From Malania oleifera (Eukaryota; Streptophyta; Magnoliopsida; Santalales; Ximeniaceae): DNA of 64,000 nt. The stretch covers positions 1-64,000 of the forward strand of contig NC_080424.1 of NCBI RefSeq assembly GCF_029873635.1. The letters run 5' to 3'. The position numbers and the translations under genes are program-made. The first letter of the stretch is position 1. Every line of letters begins with the position of its first letter. Of the stretch, positions 46,734 to 58,037 are shown one piece after another. The notes below the pieces were generated by a model. It ran no database searches. It was given only the letters and a program-made list of their open reading frames with translations, and was not told where the DNA came from.

Positions 46734-49016
46734 TTTCTCTTCAGATCTTCAGTTAAATTGACAATTAGACGTGATATTAGGGTCCTAGCTTCCATCCTCG
46801 TTGTTTTAATCGGAGTGGATTTGTGATTTGAGCTTCCTAGGCACCACTCCTGGGATAAGGTGAGGAGTACAAATTATGTCTGTTGTTTTAAAAATTTAAC
46901 CGATTAAATTCTAGTATTTACTTATTAAGTTTTAGTATTTGATTATATTAGATTTTTTGAGATATTCCTGAGATTAAATTAAACTACAGGATTGGATTAT
47001 ATTAGATTTTTGGAAATACTCCTGAGATTAAATGAAACTGTAGGATTGGATTATATTAGATTTTTGGAGATATTCCTGGGATTAAATTAAACTGCAGATA
47101 TTTGATTAAATAGAATTTTTGGGGAATATTGTGGAATTAGATTAAACTGCGAGGATTTTATCATATTGGTATTTGTAAATATGTTAGGAATTAAATTTAA
47201 ATAGGGAAATTAAATCATACCCGCGTTTTTAGAATTTAACCGGTTAATGGGAGCGTGTGAGCTTAGGAAATACTAAAATAATTGTAATTTTGGGGTTGAG
47301 TTGATTGAACAGGGGAAATGTGATTTCAGGATTTTGAGCTCCGAAACACCGTGGACTTGGGTTTTAGGATCTTCACAGAAATTCTCTTAGTAAGCAGGTA
47401 AGGGGAATATATTATAATAGATATTTTTGAGAAATGATCCGGTTGATTTATCGTATATGAAAATGAAAATATGGTATATAGTTTTGGAATACTATGAAAT
47501 GAATATTTTCCCTGTGCTTATTATATTATGATTATCAGTTAAAAAATTGTGTGGCATGAGGAATATGAAATTACAGTTTTATTACTGAGAATGTGGTTGA
47601 TATTGAATTATGTGATATAAAGATATGATAATATGAGATACCCATATATGCTTTTATTCAGATGTGAAGTTATGGAAAACCCAATTATGTTTTATATACA
47701 AATGTGCTTTTACTAAGAAATGATGATAAATTGTGATATATAGAATATGTTTACACATGAATATTGAAATGAGATATGTATACAAATATGAGATGAGAAT
47801 TATACAAAAATGATGAGAATTACAGAAATGATGAAATGGGAACACAAAAATGTGGAAATGAGAACCCTAATGGACCATGGTATATAGAGCACGGTACTAT
47901 TGCTAGCATTGTGTTAGTGCAATCACACGACTTGCATAGCGTGTGGAGAGGTAGTCGATTGGGTCTGTGAAGGGTTGTGTTACCCCCTGTGGTCCGGACT
48001 AGGATTGGGTAGGCCAATTGTACTACAGACGTGTTTCCTATTTTGATCTAACCGGGTAGGCCAACTGTGGTTAGGTCCAACCTTCGGGTTGCACAACCCA
48101 GTCATGTGAGGTGAATACATGACGATGTGATTATCCTTATGATGGTTTCTCATTGTAGACACGAAAATGAACTGCCATGAGCTACATACGCGTGGTGTAT
48201 TTTAGACTGGTGGATACTCATGAGCTAGAAAATGTTTATGAAAAGTGAAATGATCAACCATGAGTTATAGACGAGTAGTGTATTTTATATTGGTGGATAC
48301 TTATGAGGTAGACTATGAAAATGAGATATAATATGAGAAATGAACAGCCATGGGTTACATACGCGTTGTGCTATATGCTGGTGGATACCCATGGACTAGA
48401 AAGTGATTATGAATATGAGAAATGAAAGAGTACGTATATGATATAAGAAATGAATATGTATATGATATAAGTATATGATTATGAAAATGATATGAAAGTT
48501 TATGACACTGTTTTATATTTATGATTATGAGTACATATCGGTATATTTTATCAGTTGTTATAATTATTTAAATGAATGTGATGATATATTAAAACTCATG
48601 TGCCACACGCTGTCAATAATTATTCCGTCTTACTGAGAGGTGTCTCACCCATAATCTAAACATTTCAAGAAACCAAGACAGACTAGTAGAGAGAGCTCCG
48701 GGGTAGAGGAGATTGTTGTACCCTGGGATTCAGGGTAAGTGTTAGAGTTGGGGTATGCAGTTTTGGGGGATGTACATGTATATGTGTGTGGAGATTATAG
48801 CACTCTGGTATTGTATTGTATTTTGGATGATATTGTATTTTGGACCCAAACATAGTATGTATTCCGCTGTGTGGATAGTAGGTTTGATGGACTGACTAAC
48901 TAGTTCCCACTACAGGTCGGGTTATATATGATATATGGTATCAGAGTTATTTGACAGATGATTGATTATTATTGCTGTCTACTGAAAAAAAATGGTAGAG
49001 AAATCAGGTCGTCACA
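46338..49016 (+). mobile_element. Solo LTR (Tekay-like, second LTR type), perfect target duplication TCCTA
   Basis: TGTAACACCCCAG to GGTCGTCACA, flanked by TCCTA at 46333-46337 and 49017-49021. Excision joins the Copia frame DP|EPKS exactly. Inside are CACCACTCCAGGGATAAGG with a CT run at about 46700, a near-duplicate of that block at about 46840, and degenerate tandem pieces (GATTGGATTATATTAGATTTTT, in parts) at 46930-47110. A threefold repeat with ATGAGCTACATACGCG also lies at 48175-48400. No TCGTCGACGA cluster is present. Confidence 0.93.
48175..48420. repeat. Tandem repeat within the solo LTR
   Basis: Three copies of a unit of about 75-95 bases, each holding AACNGCCATGAGCTACATACG..TG and ATACTCATGAGCTAGA-like phrases. 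Confidence 0.7.
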
Positions 49017-50440
49017 TCCTAAACCTAAATCTATTAATCAATGTCGATATATAAGTGATTAGCCAAAATGGAAGGAGGTTATCACAACAGAATTAAACTC
49101 TCTATTAAAAAGAGGAGTTCTTGGACTTATAGTCCAAATACTAGAAGATGTCCAACTCGTTGGATACAAATAGTTATTTGTGCGCAAACAAAATGAAAAT
49201 AATGAAATTACTCGATATAAAACAAGACTTGTGGTACAAGGTTTCTCACAGAAACTCAGAATTGATTATGAGGAGAGATATTCTCCAATAATGGATGGAA
49301 TAACTTTCAAATTCTTAATTAAACTCCAACTGAGCATGCATTTTATGGACGTAGTGACAACATACCTATATGGATCATTGGATAGTGAACTTTATATGAA
49401 AATCCCTGAAGAATTTAAATTGCTTGAAGCAAAACCCATAAATTTATATTCAATTAAACTCCAACGTTCTTTATATGAATTAAAGCAATCTGGATGTATG
49501 TGGTACAATCGATTAGGTGAGTACCTTGTGAAAGAAGGATTCATAAATGATCCAGTTTGTCTATACATTTTAATTAAAATATCAGAATCCAGATTTATTA
49601 TAATTTATGTTTATGTTGATGATTTGAATTTAGTTTGGACTCCTGAAGAGCTCACTAAAGTTGCTAATTATTTAATGGTGGAATTCGAGATGAAAGATTT
49701 AGGAAAGACAAAATATTGTCTTGACCTACATATTGAACATGTAAATGACAAAATTCTTGTTCATCAATGTAAATATACCAAAAAGATGTTAAGACAATTT
49801 TATATGGATAAAGTTCATCATTTGGGATCTTCAATGATGGTGTGATCTCTTGATGTTAAAAAGGACACATTTTGACCTCATGACGAGGGGGAATAATTAT
49901 TTGGTCTTGAAGTACCATATTTAAGTGCTATTGGCTTTTTGATGTTTCTGGCCAATTATACAAAACTCGACATTACATTTGCTGTAAATCTACTAACAAG
50001 ATATAACTCCGCTCCTACACAGCGACATTGGAATGGAATTAAGCACATTCTACGTTATTTGAGAGACATTTATAGCAACATCCTTCAATCATTCTGAAAA
50101 ATTAGCTATCCATGAAACTAGTAAAAAATGTGTGTGACTTATATCAATGATTTTTTATATTCAAGCAAATTGTGATCTTCAATCAATTAAGAGTATTCTA
50201 ACAGTTTTTTATAAAGACAACATTGCATGTATAGCTTAACTAAGAGGAGGATACATAAAGGGCGACAGAACGAAACATATTTTTCCAAAATTCTTTTATA
50301 CACATGAACTCCATAAGAATTGTGATATAGAAGTATAGCAAATCCGATCAAGTGATAATCTAATAAATTTGTTCACCAAAAATTTGCCTACTACAATATT
50401 CAAAAAAGTTGTTTATCTAATTGGAAATCTTAACAAAAGA
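49017..50440 (+). pseudogene. Copia reverse transcriptase and RNase H, decayed
   Basis: After PKWKEVITTELNSLLKRGVL, the 221-codon frame at 49180-49845 holds YKTRLVVQGFSQ, MDVVTTYLYGSLDSELYMKI, SLYELKQSGCMWYNRL and the catalytic YVYVDDLNLVW. RNase H-side sequence follows with stops: LANYTKLDITFAVNLL, TQRHWNGIKHILRYLR. The catalytic aspartates survive, but upstream and downstream frames do not. Confidence 0.88.
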
Positions 50441-50462
50441 AGTTAATATATGGGTGACATCT

Positions 50463-50471
50463 AAGGGGAAG
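50463..50471 (+). other. Polypurine tract of the Copia element
   Basis: AAGGGGAAG directly precedes the 3' LTR, the expected plus-strand primer position. Confidence 0.8.
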
Positions 50472-50862
50472 TGTTATGAAAATCATAAAAATTAATGGTT
50501 GTCACCCCTTCGTTTTCCACCACCATGAATTATATGCTATCTTTATTGCCCTATAAAAGGGTTCTCTCTCGATCTCATTTGAACATACACACATAAAGCT
50601 TGGAGTAGACATACGACTAGAAAGAATAAGAGAAGAGGAGAGAGAAAAAAAGAGAGATATTTTGTACAAAATCAGTCCAAATCATCTTACAATTCTTTTC
50701 AAGGTAGTGAATTTTTTTATCACATCCACTGATGGAGTAGGCATAACTAACCACGTAAAATTTATATCTCGTTTCTATTTATTTTTTGCATCTTTTATGA
50801 TATTATCGAACTACGTAAAATTTCTACTTCGTCTTTATTTATTTTTTACATCTTTTATAACG
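50472..50862 (+). repeat. Copia 3' LTR
   Basis: TGTTATGAAAATC to TTTATAACG (terminal CA decayed to CG), alignable with 18675-19069. TATA box at 50551-50559. Confidence 0.88.
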
Positions 50863-51361
50863 GCTCTCACCTAATGAGACTTCAGATTTGATTTTATTGT
50901 TATTTTTATTGTTGTAAATATTGATGCATATATTTTTAAACGCTCAAAAATTTATTTTTCTTTATTTATTAAAAAAAAAAAATCCTCACAACTACTTCCA
51001 CCACTTGCCTTTTAAAATGTCCTTTTGTGGGGACAACCGGAGTCTCCTAGACCTGACAAAATGGATAAAAATTCGTTAATCCGAACCACATCCGACCCGT
51101 TTTAACCGACTTATAATTATCTGTTTGCTAAACGAGTTGAATATAATTTTTCATTTTCTTATCCACCCTCTTAGCGGGTCAGGTCGGCTTTATCCGGCGA
51201 ATATCCGCCAACCCGCTTACAAAATTAACCCAGGAAATCCCAACAGGCTACAACCCAAACCCTTTAACCCAGCCAGCCCAGTAAGCCCACTGCCCAAATG
51301 CCCACACGGCCCACTACCCACGCGCCCCGCTCAGCGCCTCACTACTTCAGCGAGTCTTTTC

Positions 51362-53066
51362 CCGTTTTATTATTAAAAGGAAATAAAATATAAAATAATA
51401 CTCTTATTGGGAAAAAATTTCCCAAACTGATGCTCACGTAATCTCGCAGCTTGATGCTGCGAGATTTAAAAGCCCAGCCAATGAGAAGCTGACATGTGAC
51501 ACAGTTGCAGAGAAAATCTCGCAACATGAAACTGTGAGATTTAAAACCTCAGACCAATAGGGTGGTGACACATGGTACTGAGCAAATCTCGCAGGTTAGT
51601 CCTGCGAGATTTACGGCTATAATTATAACTTTCCCTTTTTACAAATTTAAATTTAAATAATAAACATTCCCTTTTAATAAATTTAATCACAACTTTCCCT
51701 TATAAATATAATTTAGAGTTAAATTTAAAATATATAATTTTAACAACTTCCCTTATAAAATTTCCCTTATAAATTTAACAATTAAACAATTGAACACATT
51801 GTTAATTTTTAAAAAATATAATTGAAAAAAATAAATTTCTTAATAAGTTATAAAAATGCCTAGTAATTATAATGCTGCAAAATGTTTATTGGATGTAATA
51901 TTTAAAATTAACAATGTGTTTTATTTAAATTTAATTATAATTAAATTTAATTATAATTTAAAATATAAAATTTAAGTTTATAAATTTTATAAACTTAAAT
52001 TTAAAATATAACAATTGTTTAATTGTTAAAATATAACTTTCCCTTATAAATTTAAAATTTAATTAAATTTAAATTTTTTAAAGTTATAATTTAAATTTAA
52101 TTATAACTTTCCTTTTTTACAAATTTAAATTTAAATTTAAATAATAAATTTAAATTTGTCTTGCAAAATGTTTAATTGTTAATTTTAAATATTACATCCA
52201 ATAAATATTTTGTAGCATTATAATTACTAAACATTTTTATAACTTATTGAGAAATTTATTTTTTCCAATTATATTTTTAGAAAATTTTGAAATAATACAA
52301 ATTATTTTGTCATACTTATATAATTAGTTGGTCCAGAGCATCAAAGCAGTCAATTCGAAATTTTTGTTCTGTCTCTAATCCACTTATTTAACTTTAATCA
52401 TTATATTAATCATATATATATTTTTTATTTACTAAATTAATGTCATTTTAAAATATCATTTTATTAAGGACAAATTTTGTTATTCCACATGCACTTAATA
52501 GTTAACTAACAAAATATTAATTCCGTCAATAAAATTAAATTATAAGAAATTTTTTAGTATTTTTTTGAAAATTCAGGGGTTAGAATTATATTTTGAAATT
52601 TTTTTTTGGATTTTATCCAAATTTTTATGACAAAATACTTATTTATAATCAATAATTTCTTTTCTGTAAGGATTTTTTTTAAAATTATATATTTAAATTT
52701 ATAAATTTAAATTTAAGTTTAAATTTAAATTTAACTTTAAATTATATTTATAAGGAAAAGTTATGATTAAATTTATTAAAAGGAAATGTTTATTATTTAA
52801 ATTTAAATTTGTAAAAAAGAAAAGTTATAATTTATAAAAGAATGTTTATTATAATCGTAAATCTCGCAGACTAACCTGCGGCTTTAAATCTCGCAGCTTT
52901 AAATCAAGCTACGAGATTTTCTCTGCAATTGTGTCACGCGTTAGCTTCTCATTGGCTGGACTTTTAAATCTCGTAGCATCAAGATTACGTAAGCCTCAGC
53001 TTGAAAATTTTTTTCCCAAATAAGAGTATTATTTTATATTTTATTTCTTTTTTATTAGAAAAAACT
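51362..53066. repeat. Foldback (long inverted repeat) inside the hAT element
   Basis: The outer arms about 51362-51745 and 52680-53066 are inverted copies (AATAATACTCTTATTGGG opposite CCCAAATAAGAGTATTATT; CCAGCCAATGAGAAGCT opposite AGCTTCTCATTGGCTGG). A second inner pair lies at 51815-51911 and 52166-52272, centred elsewhere, so about 400 bases (52273-52679) are an asymmetric insertion. The whole could fold into a long hairpin. Confidence 0.85.
51440..51613. repeat. Three consecutive short hairpins with AAATCTCGCA stems
   Basis: Stem-loops at 51440-51466, 51514-51543 and 51584-51613 share the stem AATCTCGCA / TGCGAGATT (the middle one with mismatches) with 9-10 base loops of different sequence. 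The mirror set lies at about 52857-52973 in the opposite arm. Confidence 0.8.
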
Positions 53067-53099
53067 CGCCCTTCCCACTCCCAAGTCACTCATCTGAAT

Positions 53100-53480
53100 C
53101 TTTTGATTCTTCTTTCATTCTCTCCGTTCTCACTTCCCAGTTCCCGTTCACTTTCGTTTAGGGTTTCATACTTCAATTTTTCGACGCCGTCGTCGATTGC
53201 CGCTCATCGCTCGCTCGCTCGCTCGCGAAGCCTTGTAAGTTTGACAACCCTCGCCTTGCGGTGTTGCCGTACTTTCGCCAGTTCGCTGCTTGCCCATCGC
53301 TTTCTCGCTCGAGTCGCTCGTCGTCTGATTCTTCTCTCATTCTCTGCGTTCTCACTTCTCATTCACTTTCGTTTAGGGTTTCGCTTTCGTCGTCGTCGAC
53401 TACCGCCCATCACTGGCTTGTTGCTTCAGCTTCACGAACCACGGAACCAGGTTCAATTCTCTCTCTTTTGGGGAAATTTG
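53100..53480 (+). promoter_or_regulatory. Captured promoter/5' leader-like segment, tandemly duplicated
   Basis: CT-rich, GC-balanced sequence in two copies (from 53105 and from 53327). Each has a GATTCTTCT-CATTCTCT phrase, a telobox TTTAGGGTTT (53157-53166 and 53372-53381) and a CGTCGTCGA-rich tail. A consensus splice donor GTAAGT occurs at 53235-53240. In plants, teloboxes sit in the promoters and leaders of translation-related and cell-cycle genes. No ATG-initiated product is recognised, so this looks like host 5' gene sequence carried by the hAT element. Confidence 0.55.
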
Positions 53481-53499
53481 TCATCTGAGTTCTGACTTC

Positions 53500-54360
53500 T
53501 GAGTTGTTTGTTGGTTTTTGATTTTTTGATTTTTCTTTTTCTGATTTTTAATTTTTATTTTTGATTTCGTTTCTGTAATTTTTGACAATAATACCAATCA
53601 GCCCATAAAATTTTGTCTTAAGTTGTATTTGAGGTGTTGATTTTGAGCTTTGTACTTAGATGGTATTCAATATAATTTCACACTAAAAATATAATTCTAC
53701 AACTTATTTGAAGAAAAGCAAATATGTGGGGAGAAAATTCAATCGTTGTTAAGAGTATGAGTTTTGAACTTATGATTTCAATTGTTGTGAATTTGAAAAA
53801 AAAAAAAAAGAGTCAGTGCAATTTGAGATATGTAATTTGAGCATTGCTTGGCTACTTTGTTGGTAGAGCAAGAGATAATGAGATAGTTTTTAAGAATTGA
53901 GGTTACCTTTCATTCAATCAATGTCTATTTTAAGGATATAAAATCATGATATAAGAAATTGATAGTTTAAAAAAATTAAAAGATGTTATCATAGTAATGT
54001 AAATAAGAATGCATCATAACATTGAATAGAAAATGATAATATCCTATTTTTAATATGGAAAATTGGGAATGTCTATTTTGAGAGATTCCTCGGATTTGAA
54101 AATAGCTGTGTTTAAAGAAATTCGCATGCTTAAGAACAGTTGTAATGTTTAGATTTTAGAGACTCACACGAGTCGCACGGTTCGAGTTTCTATTTTGAGT
54201 TGGATTTAGACTAATTTATTATGTTTTAATGCTTATAGTTTTACTTACATGAATCATGAGTTGTTAATTAGTATAAACGATTGAATGATTGATATAATTA
54301 TTAGAAAAGTTAATACACAAACTAATCGCAAGTTGTCGTATACAACTTAAATTATTATGA
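53500..54360. other. Non-coding interior of the hAT element
   Basis: AT-rich, with T runs after 53510 resembling an intron. No open frame or repeat stands out. Confidence 0.5.
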
Positions 54361-54621
54361 CACAATATAAATTATTAATAAAATTATATTTGAGAATGGC
54401 GGATTATCCGCCCGTCCGTCATGAATTATCCGACCCGAAACTGCCTAATCTGCCACTTAAATGAGTCGAAGATGGATTATAATTTCTTCACCCGATAATC
54501 CGCCTTATTCGCCACGGATTATCTGACCCGATCCGCTTTGCCAGGTCTAGAGCCTCCATTCTTTCTTTCCCTAGTCCCGGTCGTCTTGCCTCCTTTTTCT
54601 CGTTCTAGCGGCTAGCCAAAG

Positions 54622-54764
54622 TCGTAGGATGATTTTCATCTAGGTTTTGGAAACCTCTTCCTTCCTAACTGTATCGACAGATCTGACTCGGACAAATCTT
54701 ATGTGAATGGCAATGGGATTTTGCAGAGTTATGGTACTGATTCTGCGGGAAAGAAAATGGTAAG
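54622..54764 (+). pseudogene. Exon-like open segment upstream of MCU
   Basis: An open frame after a TAG reads GNLFLPNCIDRSDSDKSYVN and GNGILQSYGTDSAGKKM. It is followed by ATG|GTAAGG, a good splice donor, and later a T-rich tract ending TATAG before 54858, a plausible acceptor. It could be a 5' non-coding exon of the MCU transcript unit or a remnant of another gene. No start codon in frame and no family recognised. Confidence 0.3.
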
Positions 54765-54884
54765 GAAGTGAGAATAGGGAGATTCAATATTGAAATCTGA
54801 TTGGAAAGAGTGTGGATTGGTTGTCTCTTTTTTTTTTTTTTCTTTTTATTTTTATAGTTGTTATAATAAAGAATAACACAAATA

Positions 54885-55385
54885 ATGTGGAGATCGTCAT
54901 GCGCTTGGTTAAAGCGGAGTGTGTCAACGACTGTGTTGCATGGAAGAAAACAGCCGGTGGGGTTGGGGGTTTGCTGGGGAAACGCCTACGGTTGTGGCTC
55001 CCTCTTTGCATCATCAACCTCATCGTCCCTTGTTTTAACTAACGCCTTATCAGCAGCAGCCGCTGGTGGTTCCGACGAGGCCTCCAACTCAGGTGCTGCT
55101 GCCGGAGGAGGAGAAAGTACGGACAGCGGCGGCGTTGTGGTAGAAGGAGAGCCCATATCATATGCGGAGGCAAAGAAGCTAATGAGATTGGTGAATGTGG
55201 AGGCACTGAAAAAAAAGATTGGGATGGAAGGTAAGGAAGTAATCGGGTATTCGGATCTTCTCGAAGCATGCGAGAGCATGGGTGTTGCTAGATCTGCTGA
55301 TGAAGCCACCGCATTTGCCCGAGTACTTGACGAGGCTGGCGTTGTCCTTCTCTTCAGAGACAAGGTTTTCCTTCATCCCGATAAG
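54885..55385 (+). CDS. Mitochondrial calcium uniporter (MCU) family protein, exon 1
   Basis: ATG at 54885 starts [16 protein letters not shown], an Arg/Ser-rich N terminus without acidic residues, typical of a mitochondrial presequence. After a low-complexity Ala/Gly/Ser stretch (about residues 55-85) comes the plant MCU N-terminal domain: [57 protein letters not shown]. The exon ends in AAG|GTACTT after codon 167, phase 0, at the point where the family continues into the exon with coiled coils, two membrane helices and the DIME Ca2+ selectivity motif. I find no such exon in the following 8.6 kb. Either the intron is long or this is a 5' gene remnant. The product family forms the inner-membrane Ca2+ channel. 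The frame itself is clean, without stops. Confidence 0.88.
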
Positions 55386-56235
55386 GTACTTTAGGCTATG
55401 GATCTGCTCGTTGTTTCTTCGCCTTTTCGCCTTTCATTCATCCTCACTTCCTACACGTGTCAGCCGCGTCTTTTGGGCCTTCTTCTTCTAAGGTTCATTT
55501 ATAAAAAAAAATAAAAATAAAAATGCAATTCTTGCTCTAATACGCGACCTAGAAAGCACAAACCTTCTTTCCTTTGAGAAGATTTTGATTCTTGTGTTTC
55601 TTTTTCGTTTTTCCATTCCGTAAAATCAATTATTTGTGCTGTTGTCAGTTCTTGTTTCTAGTTTCTTAAAGCTCATTACATGAAAACCATAATTTAGTTA
55701 TTGTGGGATTATTTGAAGTAAAAAAATTGTCCCTCCCTTGTACACCGCTCTCTGGTTTACAATACACAAGTAATGTTACACTCTTAGAAATTTATAGCTG
55801 TTGAACAAATTCTGGGCGGTGTGGCTATAGAGGATTCGTTTTCTTAGTTTTCCAAAATGGGAAACCATGCCTTAAGAAACCTCACAGCCACGTTTCATCA
55901 AAGGCAGGTGCAATCACAAAACAAAATATAGATACTGAAAGAACACAAACATTCCAATACTTTGGAAAGGTTATGGTTTTGGTTTTGCAAAAGAAGTAAC
56001 TCGTTTGGGTTTCAAACGAAGGTTGTCAAGGCGAGCAGTTTTTTGGACTGGAACTGAATTATGGTTTTCATTTTTCAATGCTCTAGAGGGATTAGGGTTG
56101 AGAAATAGGCTTTTTGATAATAAAAGGGATTAGGGTTGAGAAATAGGCTTTTTGATAATAAAAAAAGAAAAGTAAAGGAAACAACAGAAGTTCAAAAATT
56201 AATTAGATAGCATAGTGATGAAAAAGATTACAAGG
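55386..56235. other. Presumed MCU intron 1 or flanking DNA, no gene seen
   Basis: AT-rich with T runs, and no open frame matching MCU exon 2. Contains the tandem duplication at 56088-56163. Confidence 0.5.
56088..56163. repeat. Perfect 38-bp tandem duplication
   Basis: Two adjacent identical copies starting GGGATTAGGGTTGAG; identity suggests a recent event. Confidence 0.9.
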
Positions 56236-56574
56236 TAGCCGCCCCTTCAATAATCAACCGTAAGGCTCAAATTTGCATTCGTAACCCAAATTTTGTTTGG
56301 TGCAGAGGACCTTATTTAATGTTTTTAGGATCTTTCAAACACTCCTAAATTTAATGAAAACAAGCAAATTTGAAACCCTAGGAATATTATAAAGTCAACC
56401 AAAATTTGAATCCACAACCTCTTAAATAAGAAAATTTTGAGCAGAAACCAATTTTCTAAATTCAAAGCATGACACAACTAAGTGCAAACAAACAAATCTA
56501 TCATTAAACTACTGCTAATTGTAATGCCCCATTCAGAGAAGTAAGAGCAAAATTTAATAAATTACTTGTTCATG

Positions 56575-58037
56575 AGAAAGCTATGGGACTAGATAACATT
56601 CCAATTGAAGTTTGGAAATGCTTAGGTGATAACGGAATTATATGGTTAACTAATTTATTTAATACAATTGTAAAAACTAAGAAAATGTCAGATGAATGGA
56701 GGAAAAACACTTTAATACCTATATACAAAAATAAAGGAGATATTCAAAATTGTAATAACTATCGTGAAATTAAACTTATGAGTCATACTATGAAATTATG
56801 GGAAAGGATAGTTGAACAAAGATTAAGGTTAAAAATAAAGATCTCAGAAAATCAATTTGATTTTATGCTTAGGAGATCTACCATGGAAGCTATTTATCTT
56901 TTAAGAAGATTAATGGAAAAGTTTAGGGAAAAGAAGAGGGACTTGCATATGATATTTATTGACCTTGAGAAAGCATATGATAGGATACCTTGAGAAGTTC
57001 TATGGTGGGTTTTAGATAAAAAAAGGTGTATATAGTAGGTATACTGATGTCATTAAGGATATGTACGATGGAGTAATGACTAGTGTAAGGACTATAGATG
57101 GAGAAATTAGAGAATTTCCAATCACTATAGGCGTACATTAAGGATCTGCTTTGAGTTCTTATCTTTTTGCTTTAGTGATGGACCAATTGACTAAGAGTAT
57201 TCAAAAGGAGGTTCAATGACGTATGTTGTTTGCATATGATATTGTATTAATTGATGAAATTAGGGATAGAGTAGAAGTTGAGTTAGAATTATGGAGAGAA
57301 GTTTTGGAATCTAGAGGCTTTAGGATAAGTAGAAATAAGACAAAATATATGAAATGTAATTTTAGTAAGTTAGGAGGAATATTGGAGATAAAGTTCAAAT
57401 GGATGATGAAGAAATGAATAGCACTTGTAAATTTTGATACCTTGGATCTATTATGAAAGTTGAAGGAGAAATTGAAGATGATATAATGCATAGAGTTAAA
57501 GCAGGTTGGGTAAAATGGAGAAGTGCTATAAGTGTGCTCTGTGATCGTAGAATACCTTTAAAATTGAAAGGGAAGTTTTATATGACAGCTATAAGACCAG
57601 CTATGCTATATGGATCGGAATGTTGGGCGACGAAGAAACATAATATCCAAAATGTAAAAGTTGCCGAGATGAGAATGCTTAGATGGATGAGTGGTATAAC
57701 ATTGAAATAAATTAAGGAATGAACATATTCGTGGTAAGTTAGGTGTAGTTTCTATAAAAGATAAGATAAGGGAGGGACGACTCAGATGGTATGGATACTT
57801 GCAATGTAGGCCACATAGTGCACTTGTAAGGAAAAGTGACTTAATTACTGTGGGGGGCTGTAGAAGGGGTAGGGGTAGACCTAAAATAACTTGGGAGGAG
57901 ATAGTGAGTAAGGATTTAATATCCTTGAATCTATCAATAGAAATGGTCCATGATTGCATAAATTGGCGGAAAATGATTCATATAAACGACCCCACTTAGT
58001 AGGACTAAGACTTGGTTTTGTTGTTGTTGTTTTGTTG
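56575..58037 (+). mobile_element. RTE-type LINE, 5'-truncated, with 12-bp target duplication
   Basis: Flanked by TACTTGTTCATG at 56563-56574 and 58038-58049. The undisturbed site exists in the second tandem copy at about 59046-59060. The 3' end is a short TTG/TTGTT repeat, as in plant RTE elements, in place of poly(A). The 5' end starts inside the RT domain, so endonuclease is missing. This fits target-primed insertion with 5' truncation. Confidence 0.92.
56583..57999 (+). pseudogene. RTE-type LINE reverse transcriptase, decayed
   Basis: The first open frame (to 56993) reads [58 protein letters not shown] and [14 protein letters not shown], then a stop. Next, SALSSYLFALVMDQL and the catalytic region as LFAYDIVLID, where FADD has become FAYD. 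The tail has LYGSECWATKK, MLRWMSG, RGRGRPKITWEE and a final ...INDPT followed by a stop. Several stops and shifts; inactive. Confidence 0.9.

Larger units (their letters stand above)
18675..50862 (+). mobile_element. Copia-type LTR retrotransposon, expanded to 32 kb by nested insertions
   Basis: Matching LTRs of about 390 bases lie at 18675-19069 and 50472-50862 in the same orientation. The flanking pentamers GATCT (18670-18674) and GCTCT (50863-50867) fit one target duplication with one change. Between them are Copia leader and gag (to about 19880) and Copia pol (46140-46337 and 49017-50440); everything else is later insertion. Part of Copia gag, protease and integrase is missing, so deletion accompanied the insertions. 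The LTRs differ at roughly one position in eight by eye, indicating an old element. Confidence 0.85.
51048..54549. mobile_element. Non-autonomous hAT element, 3.5 kb, with captured-looking sequence
   Basis: The left end TAGACCTGACAAAATGGAT and right end (reverse complement TAGACCTGGCAAAGCGGAT) are terminal inverted repeats with the TAG...CTA ends of hAT elements. The flanking octamers GAGTCTCC (51040-51047) and GAGCCTCC (54550-54557) are an 8-bp target duplication with one change. Subterminal GGATTATCCG/CCGCC motifs cluster at both ends. No transposase is present. Cargo: a foldback (51362-53066) and a GC-rich promoter-like segment (53090-53480). Confidence 0.88.

Noticed and set aside
49180..49845. 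Copia RT frame as a functional gene
   Set aside because: Although 221 codons are open and the YVDD site is kept, the frame is flanked by stops, lacks integrase and RNase H continuity, and belongs to an old split element.
54986..55363. Antisense open frame of 125 codons over the MCU exon
   Set aside because: A shadow of the GC-rich coding frame; it contains no recognisable motif while the sense frame is a clear MCU domain.
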